This document shows positions 17,952 through 30,457 of a stretch of 64,000 nucleotides of DNA, one piece after another. The notes beneath the pieces were generated by a model. The model was not told where the DNA came from, did not search any database, and worked only from the letters and a program-made list of their open reading frames with translations. This DNA is from Rubrivivax sp. Its GTDB lineage: Bacteria > Pseudomonadota > Gammaproteobacteria > Burkholderiales > Burkholderiaceae_C. Both the position numbers and the translations under genes were made by a program. How positions within the stretch are numbered: position 1 is the stretch's first letter; every line of letters starts with the position of its first letter. Location: NCBI GenBank assembly GCA_019635315.1, contig JAHBZT010000001.1, positions 1,534,001 through 1,598,000 of the forward strand, given 5' to 3'.

Positions 17952-18857
17952 CTACCCGGACCACCAGCCCCACAGCGCCAGCCAGGCCGGCAGCGCGACC
18001 ATCCCGACCAGCGTCGACACGGTCACCAGCCCGGCCACGTAGGGGCCGTGGCCGCCCATGCGCACGGCCAGCACGTAGGCGCTGGACGCGGTGGGCATGG
18101 CCGCGAAGGCCATCAGCAGCGTGCGCTGGCCGGCGGCCAGCGGCAGCAGCAGCACCAGGCCCAGCGCCACCAGCGGCAGCGCGGCATGGCGGATGGCCAG
18201 CAGCGCGGCAGCCAGCCGCGGTCCTTCGCGCAGCGCACCGAACTGCAGCCCGGCACCCACCGCCATCAGCCCCAGCGGCAGCGCCGCGCCGCCGACGCGC
18301 GCCAGCGTCGTCGACGCGATCTCCGGCAGCCGCAGACCGAGCAGGTTGGCGGCCAGCCCGGAGACCGTGGCGATGACCAGCGGGTTGCGCACCAGCTCGC
18401 GCACGAAACCCTGACCGCCCTGGCGCGCCAGCGGCCACACCGCGCCTACGTTGGCCAGCGGCACGCACACCGCCATCAGCAGCGCCATCCAGGCCAGGCC
18501 CTGGGTGCCGGCCAGGCGGTCGGCCAGTGCCAGCGCGACGTAGCTGTTGAAGCGGAAGGCAATCTGCGCGCCGCTGGCGTGCAGCCGCGGGTCCACGCCC
18601 GGCCAGCGGCCGAGCAGCTGCGACAGCACGATGCCCGCGCCGACGATGCCCAACCCGCCGGCGGCCAGCGGCAGCAGTTCGCCGACGACCATCGGGTGGC
18701 GCAGGATCGAGTGGAACAGCAGCACCGGGAACAGCAGGTAGTAGACGAGCCGCTCGACGCCGTCCCACAGCGGGCGGGTCAGCGGCGTGTGGCGGCACAG
18801 GACCCAGCCCAGCACGATGAGCAGGAAGTCGGGCAGCAGCAGCAGGGCGACGGACAT
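17952..18857 (-). CDS. AEC family transporter (auxin efflux carrier-like)
   Basis: This is a 301-residue inner-membrane protein with about ten hydrophobic segments of the AEC (auxin efflux carrier/malonate) family. It opens with PDFLLIVLGWVLCRH and has the conserved AFRFNSYVALALADRL and FAAMPTASSAYVLA motifs. The second half repeats the fold (RNPLVIATVSGLAANLLGL). Bacterial members carry organic acids or amino acids; the substrate is unknown. The start MSVALLLLPDF at 18857 matches relatives. It is divergent from the next gene with 76 bp between starts, where both promoters must lie. Confidence 0.87.
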   Translation of the reverse strand: MSVALLLLPDFLLIVLGWVLCRHTPLTRPLWDGVERLVYYLLFPVLLFHSILRHPMVVGELLPLAAGGLGIVGAGIVLSQLLGRWPGVDPRLHASGAQIAFRFNSYVALALADRLAGTQGLAWMALLMAVCVPLANVGAVWPLARQGGQGFVRELVRNPLVIATVSGLAANLLGLRLPEIASTTLARVGGAALPLGLMAVGAGLQFGALREGPRLAAALLAIRHAALPLVALGLVLLLPLAAGQRTLLMAFAAMPTASSAYVLAVRMGGHGPYVAGLVTVSTLVGMVALPAWLALWGWWSG

Positions 18858-18933
18858 GGGCGCGCAGTATCGGCCCTGGCCGGGTCCGGTCTCGCGCCGG
18901 CAGCGGTGCGGCGATGTTGGTACGCTCGCCGCC

Positions 18934-19569
18934 ATGGGACCCTTGCGTGCCTGGCCCGACCCGACGCGGCGCCGTCTGCTGCGCGGCGCGCTGGCGGCCA
19001 CGCTGGGCGCGGCGCTGCTGCGGCCGCGCCCTGCGCGGGCCGAGCCCGGGCCGCTGCTCTACGAAGGCCTCGCGCTGCCGCGGCGCATCGAGCTGCACGG
19101 CAGCACGCTGGTGCTCAACGGCGCCGGCATCCGCGCCGTGGCCTGGTTCAAGGGCTACGTGGCGGCGCTGTACCTGGCCGCGCCGGCCGCCAGCGCGGCC
19201 GAGGCCGTCGCGGTGCCGGGGCCCAAGCGCATCCGCATGCACATGCTGCAGGACGCGCCGGCCGCGGAATTCGTCAAGGCGGTGCGCAAGGGCGTCACGC
19301 GCAACGTCGCACCCGACGAGCTGGCGCGACTGGAGGACCGGCTGCAGGCCTTCGAGGCCATCGTCGACGGCATCGGGCAGGTGCGGCGCGGCGACATCGT
19401 CGACCTCGACCTGGACCCGGCGCGCGGCCTGCACCTGCTGCACAACGGCCACCGGCGCGGCGAGCCGGTGCGCGGCAGCGACTTCTACGGCGCGCTGCTG
19501 CTGAGCTTCGTCGGCCAGCGCCCCTACGACCGCAAGCTGCGCGACGGCATGCTGGGGGGCCTGCGTTGA
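18934..19569 (+). CDS. Chalcone isomerase-like domain protein, exported
   Basis: This 211-residue protein has a twin-arginine-type signal (PDPTRRRLLRGALAATLG) and then a chalcone-isomerase-like domain, seen as LVLNGAGIRAVAWFKGYVAALYL, FVKAVRKGV and DFYGALLLSFVGQRPYD. Bacterial members are not flavonoid enzymes; they probably bind fatty acids or other ligands, and the role here is unknown. Its stop codon is overlapped by the TTG start of xerD (TTGA), so the two genes are translationally coupled. The ATG at 18934 gives a complete signal. Confidence 0.82.
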   Translation: MGPLRAWPDPTRRRLLRGALAATLGAALLRPRPARAEPGPLLYEGLALPRRIELHGSTLVLNGAGIRAVAWFKGYVAALYLAAPAASAAEAVAVPGPKRIRMHMLQDAPAAEFVKAVRKGVTRNVAPDELARLEDRLQAFEAIVDGIGQVRRGDIVDLDLDPARGLHLLHNGHRRGEPVRGSDFYGALLLSFVGQRPYDRKLRDGMLGGLR

Positions 19570-20528
19570 CGGCGGCCGCCGCGGCCGTTGCGCCGCCTGC
19601 TGCGGCGGCCGCCGCGGCCAGTGCCGACGCCGTGCTGGCGGCCAGCCGCGCCGCGCTGGCGCGCTTCGTCGACGCGCTGTGGATCGAGGACGGTCTGGCG
19701 CCGCTGACCCTGGCCGCCTACCGGCGCGACCTGGACCTGCTGGCGGCCTGGCTGGCAGGGCAGGCGGGCCGCACGATCGACGAGTGCAGCGAAGCCGACC
19801 TGCTGGCCTACATCGCCGAGCGCCATGCCGGCACGCGCGCCACCACCGCCAACCGGCGGCTGACGGTCTTCCGCCGATATTTCCGCTGGGCGCTGCGCGA
19901 GCGGCGCGTGGCCGCCGACCCCACGCTGCGCCTGCTGGCCGCGAAGCAGCCGCTGCGCGTGCCCAAGACGCTGTCCGAGGCGCAGGTCGAGGCGCTGCTG
20001 GCGGCGCCCGACACCGCCACGCCGCTGGGCCAGCGCGACCGCACGATGCTGGAGCTGATGTATGCCAGCGGGCTGCGCGTGAGCGAACTGGTGACGCTGC
20101 AGACCGTGCAGCTGGCGCTGGCGCAGGGCGTGCTGCGTGTGCAGGGCAAGGGCGCGCGCGAACGCCTGGTGCCCTTCGGCGAGCAGGCGCACGCCTGGCT
20201 GACGCGCTGGCTGGCCGAGGGCCGGCGTTCGCTGCTGGGCCTGCGCAGCAGCGAGGCGCTGTTCGTCACCGTGCGCGGCGAGGCGATGACGCGGCAGATG
20301 TTCTGGCGCCTGGTCAGGCGCTACGCGGTCGCTGCGGGCATCAGCGCGCCGCTGTCGCCGCACACGCTGCGCCACGCTTTCGCGACCCACCTGCTCAACC
20401 ACGGCGCGGACCTGCGCGCGGTGCAGATGCTGCTGGGCCATGCCGACATCGGCACGACGACGATCTACACCCATGTCGCGCGCGAGCGGCTGCGCCAGCT
20501 GCATGCGGCGCACCACCCGCGCGCGTAG
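19566..20528 (+). CDS. xerD: Site-specific tyrosine recombinase XerD
   Basis: XerD with XerC resolves chromosome dimers at dif next to the divisome. The 320-residue protein has the SAM-like N-domain (about 30-115) and a catalytic domain with R171 (ASGLRVSEL), K195 (QGKGARERLVPF), H266 and R269 (HTLRH), H292 (LLGHADIGTT) and nucleophile Y301 (TIYTHV). All six active-site residues are present. The TTG at 19566 overlaps the previous stop; the first 20 or so residues are an Ala-rich extension. It sits among housekeeping genes with no phage genes, which favours chromosomal XerD over an integrase. Confidence 0.93.
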   Translation: MTAAAAAVAPPAAAAAAASADAVLAASRAALARFVDALWIEDGLAPLTLAAYRRDLDLLAAWLAGQAGRTIDECSEADLLAYIAERHAGTRATTANRRLTVFRRYFRWALRERRVAADPTLRLLAAKQPLRVPKTLSEAQVEALLAAPDTATPLGQRDRTMLELMYASGLRVSELVTLQTVQLALAQGVLRVQGKGARERLVPFGEQAHAWLTRWLAEGRRSLLGLRSSEALFVTVRGEAMTRQMFWRLVRRYAVAAGISAPLSPHTLRHAFATHLLNHGADLRAVQMLLGHADIGTTTIYTHVARERLRQLHAAHHPRA

Positions 20529-20558
20529 TGCGGCCCGGGCTTGCGCGGCCGCGATCGC

Positions 20559-21110
20559 TCAGCGCTTGGGCAGCTCGAACACCAGGCAGGTCGTCGTGCC
20601 GTGCGCGTAGACCTTGCCGGCGGCGTCGACCAGCCGCGCCTCGGCGGTGGCGAGCTGGCGGCCGCTGTGGATGACCTGGCCGATGGCGCGCAGCGGCTCG
20701 CGGCCGGGCACCGCGCCGCGCACCAGGTTCACGCTCAGCTCGGCGGTGGTGTAGCCGCGGCCCGGCGGCATCGTCGTGTGCACGGCGCAGCCCAGCGCGC
20801 TGTCCAGCAGCGTCGCATACCAGCCGCCGTGCACGGTGCCCATCGGGTTCAGGTGCATGGTCTGCGGCGTGCCCTGGAAGACGGCGCGGCCCTCGGCGAC
20901 CTCGACGAGCAGGAAGTCCAGCGTCGCGCCGATGTGCGGGTAGGGCAGCTCGCCACGCAGCATGGCCTGCATGAGCTGCAGGCCCGACAGGCCGGCGACC
21001 TGCTCGGGCCGCGCGACGCCGGGGCCGACGCCGGCCTCGCGCGCGGCGCGGATGCGGCGTTCGGTGTCGGCCCAGGATTCGGCGGCAGGCGGGGTGTCGT
21101 TCATCGTCAT
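20559..21110 (-). CDS. PaaI-family thioesterase (hotdog fold)
   Basis: This is a 183-residue single-domain hotdog thioesterase. The PaaI signature is seen in NPMGTVHGGWYATLLDSALG and the following TTAELSVNLVRG. The family hydrolyses acyl-CoA esters such as phenylacetyl-CoA derivatives in the cytoplasm. About 50 extra N-terminal residues precede the core. An ATG at 21104 is an alternative start to 21110. It is convergent with xerD and follows the DUF455 gene by 10 bp, so it may be cotranscribed with it. The exact substrate is unknown. Confidence 0.87.
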   Translation of the reverse strand: MTMNDTPPAAESWADTERRIRAAREAGVGPGVARPEQVAGLSGLQLMQAMLRGELPYPHIGATLDFLLVEVAEGRAVFQGTPQTMHLNPMGTVHGGWYATLLDSALGCAVHTTMPPGRGYTTAELSVNLVRGAVPGREPLRAIGQVIHSGRQLATAEARLVDAAGKVYAHGTTTCLVFELPKR

Positions 21111-21120
21111 GCTCGGTTGA

Positions 21121-21933
21121 TCAGGGGGCGGGCGGGTCCTGCAGCGCCTGCAGCTCGCCGGCCGTGAAGCCGGCGCGCCGGCGCGCGTCCAGGTTGAAGG
21201 GCGGTTTCAGCCGCGGTGCGCCGTGGCGCGCCGCGAGCACCGCATAGTGCGACAGCGGGTCCAGCCCGTCGCGTGCGCACAGCCAGCGGTACCAGTGGTT
21301 GCCGATCGCGACATGGCCGACCTCGTCGCGCAGGATGACATCCAGGATCTGCACCGCGCGCGCGTCGCCGGCGCGCGCCAGCCGCGCCTGCATCGGCGGC
21401 GTGGCGTCCAGCCCTCGCGCCTCCAGCGTGCGCGGCACCAGCGCCATGCGTGCCACCGGGTCGGCCGCGGTCTTCTCGGCCATTGCCCACAGGCCGTCGT
21501 GGGCGTCGAAGTCGCCGTAGGCATGACCCAGCGTCGCCAGGTGTCCGGCCAGCAGCGAGAAGTGCAGCGCCTCCTCGGCCGCCACGCGCAGCCAGTCGCG
21601 GTAGCAGGCGGCGGGCAGGCCGGGGAAGCGCCAGACGACGTCGAGCGCCAGGTTGATGGCGTTGAACTCGATGTGCGCCACCGCATGCAGCAGCGCGGCG
21701 CGGCCCTCGGGCGTGAACGGCGTGCGCCGCGGCACCTGCTCGGGCGGCACCAGGCGCGGCCGCGCCGGGCGGCCGGGCAGCACCAGCGCCGCGGCTGGCT
21801 CGTGCAGGTCGGCCTGGGTGTCCAGCAGCGCATCGTCGCGCCCGGCGGCCTCGTGCAGCGCCCGCGCGGCCGCCACCTTGGCGGCCGGGTCGGGCAGCGC
21901 CAAGGCCCGCAGCGCGGCATGCCGGAGCTCCAT
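21121..21933 (-). CDS. DUF455 ferritin-like domain protein
   Basis: This is a 270-residue protein of the DUF455 family, a ferritin-like diiron four-helix-bundle group distantly related to MiaE. Candidate metal ligands are E and H in HAVAHIEFNAINLALD, AAEEALHFSLLAGHL and RDEVGHVAIGNHWY. The substrate and reaction are not established. The start MELRHAALRALALPD at 21933 is the first ATG of the family-like region. It is divergent from the gamma-carbonic anhydrase gene, with 36 bp between starts, and is followed by a thioesterase. Confidence 0.85.
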   Translation of the reverse strand: MELRHAALRALALPDPAAKVAAARALHEAAGRDDALLDTQADLHEPAAALVLPGRPARPRLVPPEQVPRRTPFTPEGRAALLHAVAHIEFNAINLALDVVWRFPGLPAACYRDWLRVAAEEALHFSLLAGHLATLGHAYGDFDAHDGLWAMAEKTAADPVARMALVPRTLEARGLDATPPMQARLARAGDARAVQILDVILRDEVGHVAIGNHWYRWLCARDGLDPLSHYAVLAARHGAPRLKPPFNLDARRRAGFTAGELQALQDPPAP

Positions 21934-21969
21934 CCCTAGAATTGTTGCTTCGAAGACCGGAGAGACCTG

Positions 21970-22494
21970 TTGGCGATCTACCAGCTCGGGGACGAGATCC
22001 CCCGCATCGACGAAGGCGCCTGGGTCGCCGACAACGCCAGCGTCATCGGCCGCGTGCACCTGGCGGCGGACAGCAGCGTCTGGTACGGCGCCGTGCTGCG
22101 CGGCGACAACGAGCTCGTCATGCTGGGCGCGCGCAGCAACGTGCAGGAGTGCAGCGTGCTGCACACCGACATCGGCTTCCCGCTCGTCATCGGCGAGGAG
22201 GTCACCATCGGCCACCAGGTCATGCTGCACGGCTGCACGGTGGGCGACGGCTCGCTGATCGGCATCCAGGCCGTGGTGCTGAACGGCGCGGTCATCGGCC
22301 GCGGCTGCCTGGTCGGCGCCGGCGCGGTGGTCACCGAGGGCAAGACCTTCCCCGACCACAGCCTGATCCTCGGCGCGCCGGCCAAGGCCGTGCGCGAGAT
22401 CTCGCCCGAGCAGCTGCAGCGGCTGAAGGCCAGCGCGCTGCACTATGTCGAGAAGGCGGCGCGCCACCGCGCGCAGCTCACGCGCATCGCCTGA
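21970..22494 (+). CDS. Gamma-class carbonic anhydrase-like protein
   Basis: This 174-residue left-handed beta-helix protein is built of hexapeptide repeats. It has the three zinc-site histidines in SVLHTDIGF and GHQVMLHG and the family end [16 protein letters not shown]. It should bind a metal at trimer interfaces and may hydrate CO2, though many bacterial homologues (YrdA/CaiE-like) have no proven activity. The start is a TTG at 21970 preceded by GGAGAG; no ATG is near. Hsp33 follows 7 bp later on the same strand. Confidence 0.88.
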   Translation: MAIYQLGDEIPRIDEGAWVADNASVIGRVHLAADSSVWYGAVLRGDNELVMLGARSNVQECSVLHTDIGFPLVIGEEVTIGHQVMLHGCTVGDGSLIGIQAVVLNGAVIGRGCLVGAGAVVTEGKTFPDHSLILGAPAKAVREISPEQLQRLKASALHYVEKAARHRAQLTRIA

Positions 22495-22501
22495 CCGCAC
22501 G

Positions 22502-23461
22502 ATGTCCGAGCTGCACAAGTTCCTGTTCGACGGCGCGCCGGTGCGCGGCATGCTGGTGCGCCTGACCGACGCGTGGCAGGACCTGCTGCGCCGGCGCGCG
22601 GCCGTCGGCCCCTATCCGCCGGAAGTGCGCGCGCTGCTGGGCGAGATGGCCGCTGCCGGCGTGCTGATGCAGTCCAACATCAAGTACAGCGGCGCGCTGG
22701 TGCTGCAGGTCTTCGGCGACGGCCCGGTCAAGTTGGCGGTGGCCGAGGCCGGCAGCGAGCTGACGTTCCGCGCCACCGCCACCGTGGTCGGCGAGGTGCC
22801 GCCGGGCGCGCGGCTGGAGGCGATGCTCAACGTGCACGGCCAGGGCCGCTGCGCGATCACGCTGGACCCGCGCGAGCGCCTGCCCGGCCAGCAGCCCTAC
22901 CAGGGCATCGTCCCGCTGCATGGCGACCAGCGCGAGCCGCTGCAGGAGCTTTCGCAGGTGCTGGAGCACTACATGCTGCAGTCCGAGCAGCTGGACACGA
23001 AGCTGGTGCTGGCCGCCGACGACCGCGTCGCCGCCGGGCTGCTGATCCAGCGCCTGCCGGTCGAAGGGCAGGGCAACCTGGCCGGCGGCGCGCGCAACGA
23101 GGACGAGATCGGCCTGTCGGAAGGCTTCCGCCGCGTCGCGATGCTGGCCGCGACGCTGACGCGCGAGGAACTGCTGGCGCTGCCGGCCGAGCAGATCCTG
23201 CACCGCCTTTTCTGGGAAGAGAAGCTGCTGCGCTTCGAGCCGCAGCAGCCGCGCTTCGCCTGCACCTGCTCGCGCGAGCGCGTGCGCGGCATGCTGCGCT
23301 CGCTGGGCCGCGAGGAATGCGACAGCCTGATCGCCGAGCGCGGCCAGGTCGAGGTCGGCTGCGACTTCTGCGGCCAGCCCTACCGCTTCGACGCGGTCGA
23401 CGTCGGCGAGCTGTTCACGCCCGGGCGCGACCAGCCGCCGGGCAGCCGGGTGGTGCAATGA
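22502..23461 (+). CDS. hslO: Redox-regulated chaperone Hsp33
   Basis: Hsp33 is a cytoplasmic holdase that becomes active when its zinc-binding cysteines are oxidised. The 319-residue product has the N-terminal substrate domain (YSGALVLQVFGDGPVKL) and a C-terminal redox switch with cysteines in FACTCSRERV and CDFCGQPY. The four Cys are present, so redox control is expected. Its TGA overlaps the ATG of the next gene (ATGA at 23458-23461). The ATG at 22502 fits family length. Confidence 0.94.
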   Translation: MSELHKFLFDGAPVRGMLVRLTDAWQDLLRRRAAVGPYPPEVRALLGEMAAAGVLMQSNIKYSGALVLQVFGDGPVKLAVAEAGSELTFRATATVVGEVPPGARLEAMLNVHGQGRCAITLDPRERLPGQQPYQGIVPLHGDQREPLQELSQVLEHYMLQSEQLDTKLVLAADDRVAAGLLIQRLPVEGQGNLAGGARNEDEIGLSEGFRRVAMLAATLTREELLALPAEQILHRLFWEEKLLRFEPQQPRFACTCSRERVRGMLRSLGREECDSLIAERGQVEVGCDFCGQPYRFDAVDVGELFTPGRDQPPGSRVVQ

Positions 23462-23928
23462 GCCTGTATGCGCTGCTGAAGACGCTGCACGTGCTGGCCG
23501 TGGTGCTGTGGGTCGGCGGCATGGTGTTCGCGCACTTCTTCCTGCGCCCGTCGCTCGCCGTGCTGCCGCCGCCGCAGCGGCTGGTGCTGATGCACGCGGT
23601 GCTGGGCCGCTTCTTCGCCGCGGTGGCGGTGGCGGTGGCGGTGGTCGTCGCCAGCGGGCTGTGGATGGTCGGCCGTGTCGCGCGCCAGGCCGTGGCCGGC
23701 GGCGGCAGCTTTTCGTGGCCGCTGGACTGGAGCGTGATGACCGTGCTGGGCCTCGTGATGGCGGCGGTCTTCGTCTTCATCCGGCTCGTGCCGTACCGGC
23801 GTTTCGCGCGCGCCGTGCAGGCCGAGGCCTGGCCCGAGGCGGGCGCGGCGCTGGCCGACGTGCGCCGCTGGGTGATGGTCAACCTGGTGCTGGGCGTGGT
23901 GGTGATCGTCGTCGCGACGCTGGTCTGA
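23458..23928 (+). CDS. CopD-like small integral membrane protein
   Basis: This 156-residue protein has four hydrophobic segments. It opens with YALLKTLHVLAVVLWVGGMVFAHFFLRP, the His-containing pattern of the CopD/HemJ-type membrane family. It is coupled to hslO by ATGA overlap. A role in copper handling has been proposed for CopD-domain proteins, but nothing here proves it. It is distinct from the hemJ gene at 8740. The frame ends just before the convergent NadR-like gene. Confidence 0.8.
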   Translation: MSLYALLKTLHVLAVVLWVGGMVFAHFFLRPSLAVLPPPQRLVLMHAVLGRFFAAVAVAVAVVVASGLWMVGRVARQAVAGGGSFSWPLDWSVMTVLGLVMAAVFVFIRLVPYRRFARAVQAEAWPEAGAALADVRRWVMVNLVLGVVVIVVATLV

Positions 23929-23947
23929 CCCGGCGCGCGCTGCGCGG

Positions 23948-24619
23948 TCAGCGACGAGCCAGCAGGGCCTGCTCGGCCTCCGGCACGCAGCATTCGCAGC
24001 GCCAGCCGCGGCGTCCGGCCGCTTCGCCGGTGAGCGCGGTGAACAGGCCGTGGCCGGCGGCCGCCGGGCTGGCGGCTTCGGGCCTGGTCAGCGGCGCCAC
24101 GGCGGCCAGTGCCTGCGCCAGCCGCGCCTGACCGCGGCCGCCGACCACCGCGAACGGCAGCCGGTGCGCGTGCAGCAGCTCGCGCAGCGCATCGTCCACC
24201 GGCCGCTGCACCTGCGGGCCGTCGCGCTGGTGGCCGTCGGGCACCCAGGGCAGGTCCAGCGCGGTCAGCAGCGTCGCGTGCATCGTGCGGTGCAGTTCGA
24301 CGGCCATCGCGTCCAGCGAGCGGTCGCCGAAGACGATGCGGCTGTAGACCGCGGTCATCAGCGCCGTCGTGTCGCTGACGACCAGCTCGTGCGTCGCCGC
24401 GGCCTGCTCGATGCGCTCGTGCTGCGCACGCGCGATCGCCGCCTGCTCGTGCGCCGCCGGCGTGCGGCCTTCGCGCGCGCACCACTCGCGCAGCACCTCG
24501 GGCACCCAGGCCACGCGGCGGCCGCTGTCGTGCGCGAGCGCCGCGGCCAGCGCGGCGGCCAGCGTCGTCTTGCCGGTGCTCTCGGCGCCGACGACGGCGA
24601 TGCGCAGCGTGCCGCTCAC
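23948..24619 (-). CDS. NadR-like ATPase / nicotinamide ribose kinase (AAA_28)
   Basis: This 223-residue P-loop protein has the Walker A VVGAESTGKTTLAAAL and a HEQAAIARAQ segment typical of the ribosylnicotinamide kinase domain of NadR. It lacks the adenylyltransferase domain. It would phosphorylate nicotinamide riboside, which fits the upstream pnuC transporter. The GTG start at 24619 overlaps the pnuC stop, so the two are cotranslated. The C-terminus holds a Cys-rich stretch (WRCECCVPEAE) of unknown role. The kinase call is inference from family and context. Confidence 0.8.
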   Translation of the reverse strand: MSGTLRIAVVGAESTGKTTLAAALAAALAHDSGRRVAWVPEVLREWCAREGRTPAAHEQAAIARAQHERIEQAAATHELVVSDTTALMTAVYSRIVFGDRSLDAMAVELHRTMHATLLTALDLPWVPDGHQRDGPQVQRPVDDALRELLHAHRLPFAVVGGRGQARLAQALAAVAPLTRPEAASPAAAGHGLFTALTGEAAGRRGWRCECCVPEAEQALLARR

Positions 24620-25260
24620 GCCGCGGCCCCGGCCTGCCGGCCACGCCGCGCCCAGACCCGCCAGCCGGCCACCGACAGCACGGCGAACAGCGCATACAGC
24701 AGCGCCGTCAGCCACAGCCCCTTGTGCGCGAACAGCGCGACGCTGACGAGGTTCACGCCCAGCCACACCGGCCAGTTCTCGACGAACTTGCGGCCGAGCA
24801 GGATCTGGCCCGTCACGCTGGCCACCGTGGGCAGCGCATCGAACCAGGGCACGTCGCTGTCGGTGGCGTGATCCAGCCACAGCGCCAGCGCCGGCCAGGC
24901 CGCCAGCGTCGCGGCGGCCGCGGTCCAGCGCAGCCGCGCGCCCATCCAGCGCACGACCAGCGGCCCGCCGCCGGCATCGCGGCCGCGCAGCCACTGCCAC
25001 CAGCCCCAGCCGGCGACCGCGATGAAGACGAACTGCAGGCCGGCCTCGCCGTACAGCTTCGCATCGGCGAAGAGCAGCGCATAGAGCAGCGAACTCGCGA
25101 TGGCCAGCGGCCAGGCCCAGGGGTTGACGCGCATGTTCAGCAGCACCATCGCGATCGCCAGCACGAAGGCCACGATCTCCAGCCAGGTGACGGCGCTGCC
25201 CCACCAGGTGAAGGCGGGCGCGAGCAGCGGCCGCGCCGCGTCCAGCAGGTCCTGCAGCAA
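24616..25260 (-). CDS. pnuC: Nicotinamide riboside transporter PnuC
   Basis: PnuC is an inner-membrane facilitator for nicotinamide riboside or related vitamins. The 214-residue product has seven or so hydrophobic segments and the motifs AIASSLLYALLFADAKLYGEA, GWGWWQWLRG and GRKFVENWPVWLGVN of the family. The downstream overlapping NadR-like kinase would trap the substrate by phosphorylation, which suggests NAD salvage over thiamine uptake. It lies 18 bp after ftsB-side sequence on the same strand. No riboswitch is visible upstream. Confidence 0.92.
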   Translation of the reverse strand: MLQDLLDAARPLLAPAFTWWGSAVTWLEIVAFVLAIAMVLLNMRVNPWAWPLAIASSLLYALLFADAKLYGEAGLQFVFIAVAGWGWWQWLRGRDAGGGPLVVRWMGARLRWTAAAATLAAWPALALWLDHATDSDVPWFDALPTVASVTGQILLGRKFVENWPVWLGVNLVSVALFAHKGLWLTALLYALFAVLSVAGWRVWARRGRQAGAAA

Positions 25261-25278
25261 GGCGGTGCCGGGCGCGGC

Positions 25279-25554
25279 TCAGCGCGGCGCCGAGACCTGC
25301 ACGAGGATCTCGTCGGGCTTGAGCATGCCGAGTTCGGCGCGCGCCTTCTCCTCGACCATCTCCAGGCCCTCGCGCAGGTCGTCGACCTCGGCCGCGAGCT
25401 GCGCATTGCGCTCGCGCGCCGCGTCGTTGGCGGCGCGCTGGCGCTGCAGCTCCAGCTCCAGCCCCATCACGTAGGGCAGGTTGCCCTTGCCGAGCCAGAG
25501 GTCGGCCTGCACTGCAAGCAGCAGGCCGGCGATGACGACGGTGCTCCAGCGCAT
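25279..25554 (-). CDS. ftsB: Cell division protein FtsB
   Basis: FtsB is a bitopic divisome protein that bridges FtsL and FtsQ. The 91-residue protein has a short cytoplasmic N-terminus, one membrane helix (VVIAGLLLAVQADLWLG), the conserved GKGNLPYV segment and a coiled coil (ELELQRQRAANDAARERNAQL onward). Its place directly after eno is the usual order in Proteobacteria. The ATG at 25554 lies 23 bp after the eno stop. Confidence 0.93.
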   Translation of the reverse strand: MRWSTVVIAGLLLAVQADLWLGKGNLPYVMGLELELQRQRAANDAARERNAQLAAEVDDLREGLEMVEEKARAELGMLKPDEILVQVSAPR

Positions 25555-25577
25555 GGGCGGCGTCGGGTGGAGCGGCG

Positions 25578-27204
<1,627 letters not shown>

Positions 27205-27279
27205 GCGTCTTCCTTCTTTCAGCAGGAGGAGTCGTTCCGAACCATGGATCGTGAAAGCGGCATGGGGCTCGAAGCGACT

Positions 27280-28137
27280 TCAAGCACCGAAGTCGCTTTC
27301 GAGCAGCGGCTGGGCCTTGATCACGCGGTCCAGCGCGAGCAGCTGCTCCAGCAGCGCCTTCATGTGCTTCAGCGGCACGGCATTCGGGCCGTCGCTCATC
27401 GCATTCGCCGGGTCGGGGTGCGTCTCCATGAACAGGCCGGCGACGCCCACGGCCACCGCGGCGCGGCTGAGCACCGGCACGAATTCGCGCTGGCCGCCGC
27501 TGCTCGTGCCCTGGCCGCCGGGTAGCTGCACGCTGTGCGTGGCGTCGAAGACCACCGGCGCGCCGGTCTCGCGCATGATGGCCAGGCTGCGCATGTCCGA
27601 GACGAGGTTGTTGTAGCCGAAGCTCACGCCGCGCTCGCAGGCCATGAAGACGTCGTCCGGCAGGCCCTTCTCGCGCGCCGCGGCGCGGGCCTTGTCGATG
27701 ACGTTCTTCATGTCGTGCGGCGCCAGGAACTGGCCCTTCTTGATGTTGACGGGCTTGCCGCTCTGCGCCACGGCGCGGATGAAGTCGGTCTGCCGGCACA
27801 GGAAGGCCGGCGTCTGCAGCACGTCCACCACCGCGGCCACCGCCGGCACCTCGGCTTCCGAATGCACGTCGGTCAGCACCGGCACGCCGAGCTCGCGCTT
27901 CACCTTGGCCAGGATCTCCAGGCCCTTGTCCATGCCCGGGCCGCGGAAGCTGGCGCCGCTGCTGCGGTTGGCCTTGTCGTAGCTGCTCTTGAAGATGAAC
28001 GGAATGCCCAAGGCGCCCGTGATCTCCTTCAGCCGCCCAGCGACGTCCAGCTGCAGCTGCTCGCTCTCGACGACGCAGGGGCCGCTGATCAGGAAGAAGG
28101 GCCGGTCCAACCCCACCTCGAAACCGCAAAGTTTCAC
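27280..28137 (-). CDS. kdsA: 3-deoxy-8-phosphooctulonate (KDO-8-P) synthase
   Basis: KdsA condenses phosphoenolpyruvate with arabinose 5-phosphate to make KDO-8-P for lipopolysaccharide. The 285-residue product shows [57 protein letters not shown] and [15 protein letters not shown] chose the GTG at 28137 because AGGGG lies 7 bases upstream and it gives family length; the open frame upstream runs through a hairpin. A 10-bp inverted repeat (27272-27281 with 27289-27298) overlaps its stop and may act in termination. The NGGG-type motif lacks extra metal-site Cys, so metal dependence is not decided here. Confidence 0.95.
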   Translation of the reverse strand: MKLCGFEVGLDRPFFLISGPCVVESEQLQLDVAGRLKEITGALGIPFIFKSSYDKANRSSGASFRGPGMDKGLEILAKVKRELGVPVLTDVHSEAEVPAVAAVVDVLQTPAFLCRQTDFIRAVAQSGKPVNIKKGQFLAPHDMKNVIDKARAAAREKGLPDDVFMACERGVSFGYNNLVSDMRSLAIMRETGAPVVFDATHSVQLPGGQGTSSGGQREFVPVLSRAAVAVGVAGLFMETHPDPANAMSDGPNAVPLKHMKALLEQLLALDRVIKAQPLLESDFGA

Positions 28138-28194
28138 GACAGACCCCTCATCCAACCGCAAACTGCCGTACATGCGCATCGGACGGAGCCAAGC

Positions 28195-28247
28195 CTCGGG
28201 CACGGATCCGGCTTCGCCGGTCCGTCGCCCGAGCCCCCTCGGGGGGC
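28195..28247. repeat. Strong double hairpin in the pyrG-kdsA spacer
   Basis: A 17-bp stem with two single-base bulges spans 28195-28212 with 28216-28233 (loop TTC). A second GC hairpin (CCCCC/GGGGG) lies at 28233-28247. It sits in the spacer between pyrG and kdsA, 58 bases upstream of the kdsA GTG. An mRNA processing or stabilising role is possible; it lacks a T-run on either strand. Confidence 0.6.
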
Positions 28248-28278
28248 AGCGACCGGGAGGGAGCGTGGGGGCGCCATG

Positions 28279-30300
<2,022 letters not shown>

Positions 30301-30457
30301 CGGTGCATGGGAGTCCGGCGTCGCGGTGGGCGGCGCGTGGGCGTTGGCCGGCGCGGCGCTCGTGCTCCGCGGCGGTCAGGGGCCTGCGCGGCATGCCGCC
30401 GTCGCCGCCGGCGTTGCAACGCTGGTCCGCACGGGGCGTGCGGCTGGAGGTTCCGCC

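Noticed and set aside
19566-20528. xerD as a phage or island integrase
   Set aside because: No phage genes, tRNA target or direct repeats nearby; catalytic motifs and housekeeping context fit chromosomal XerD.
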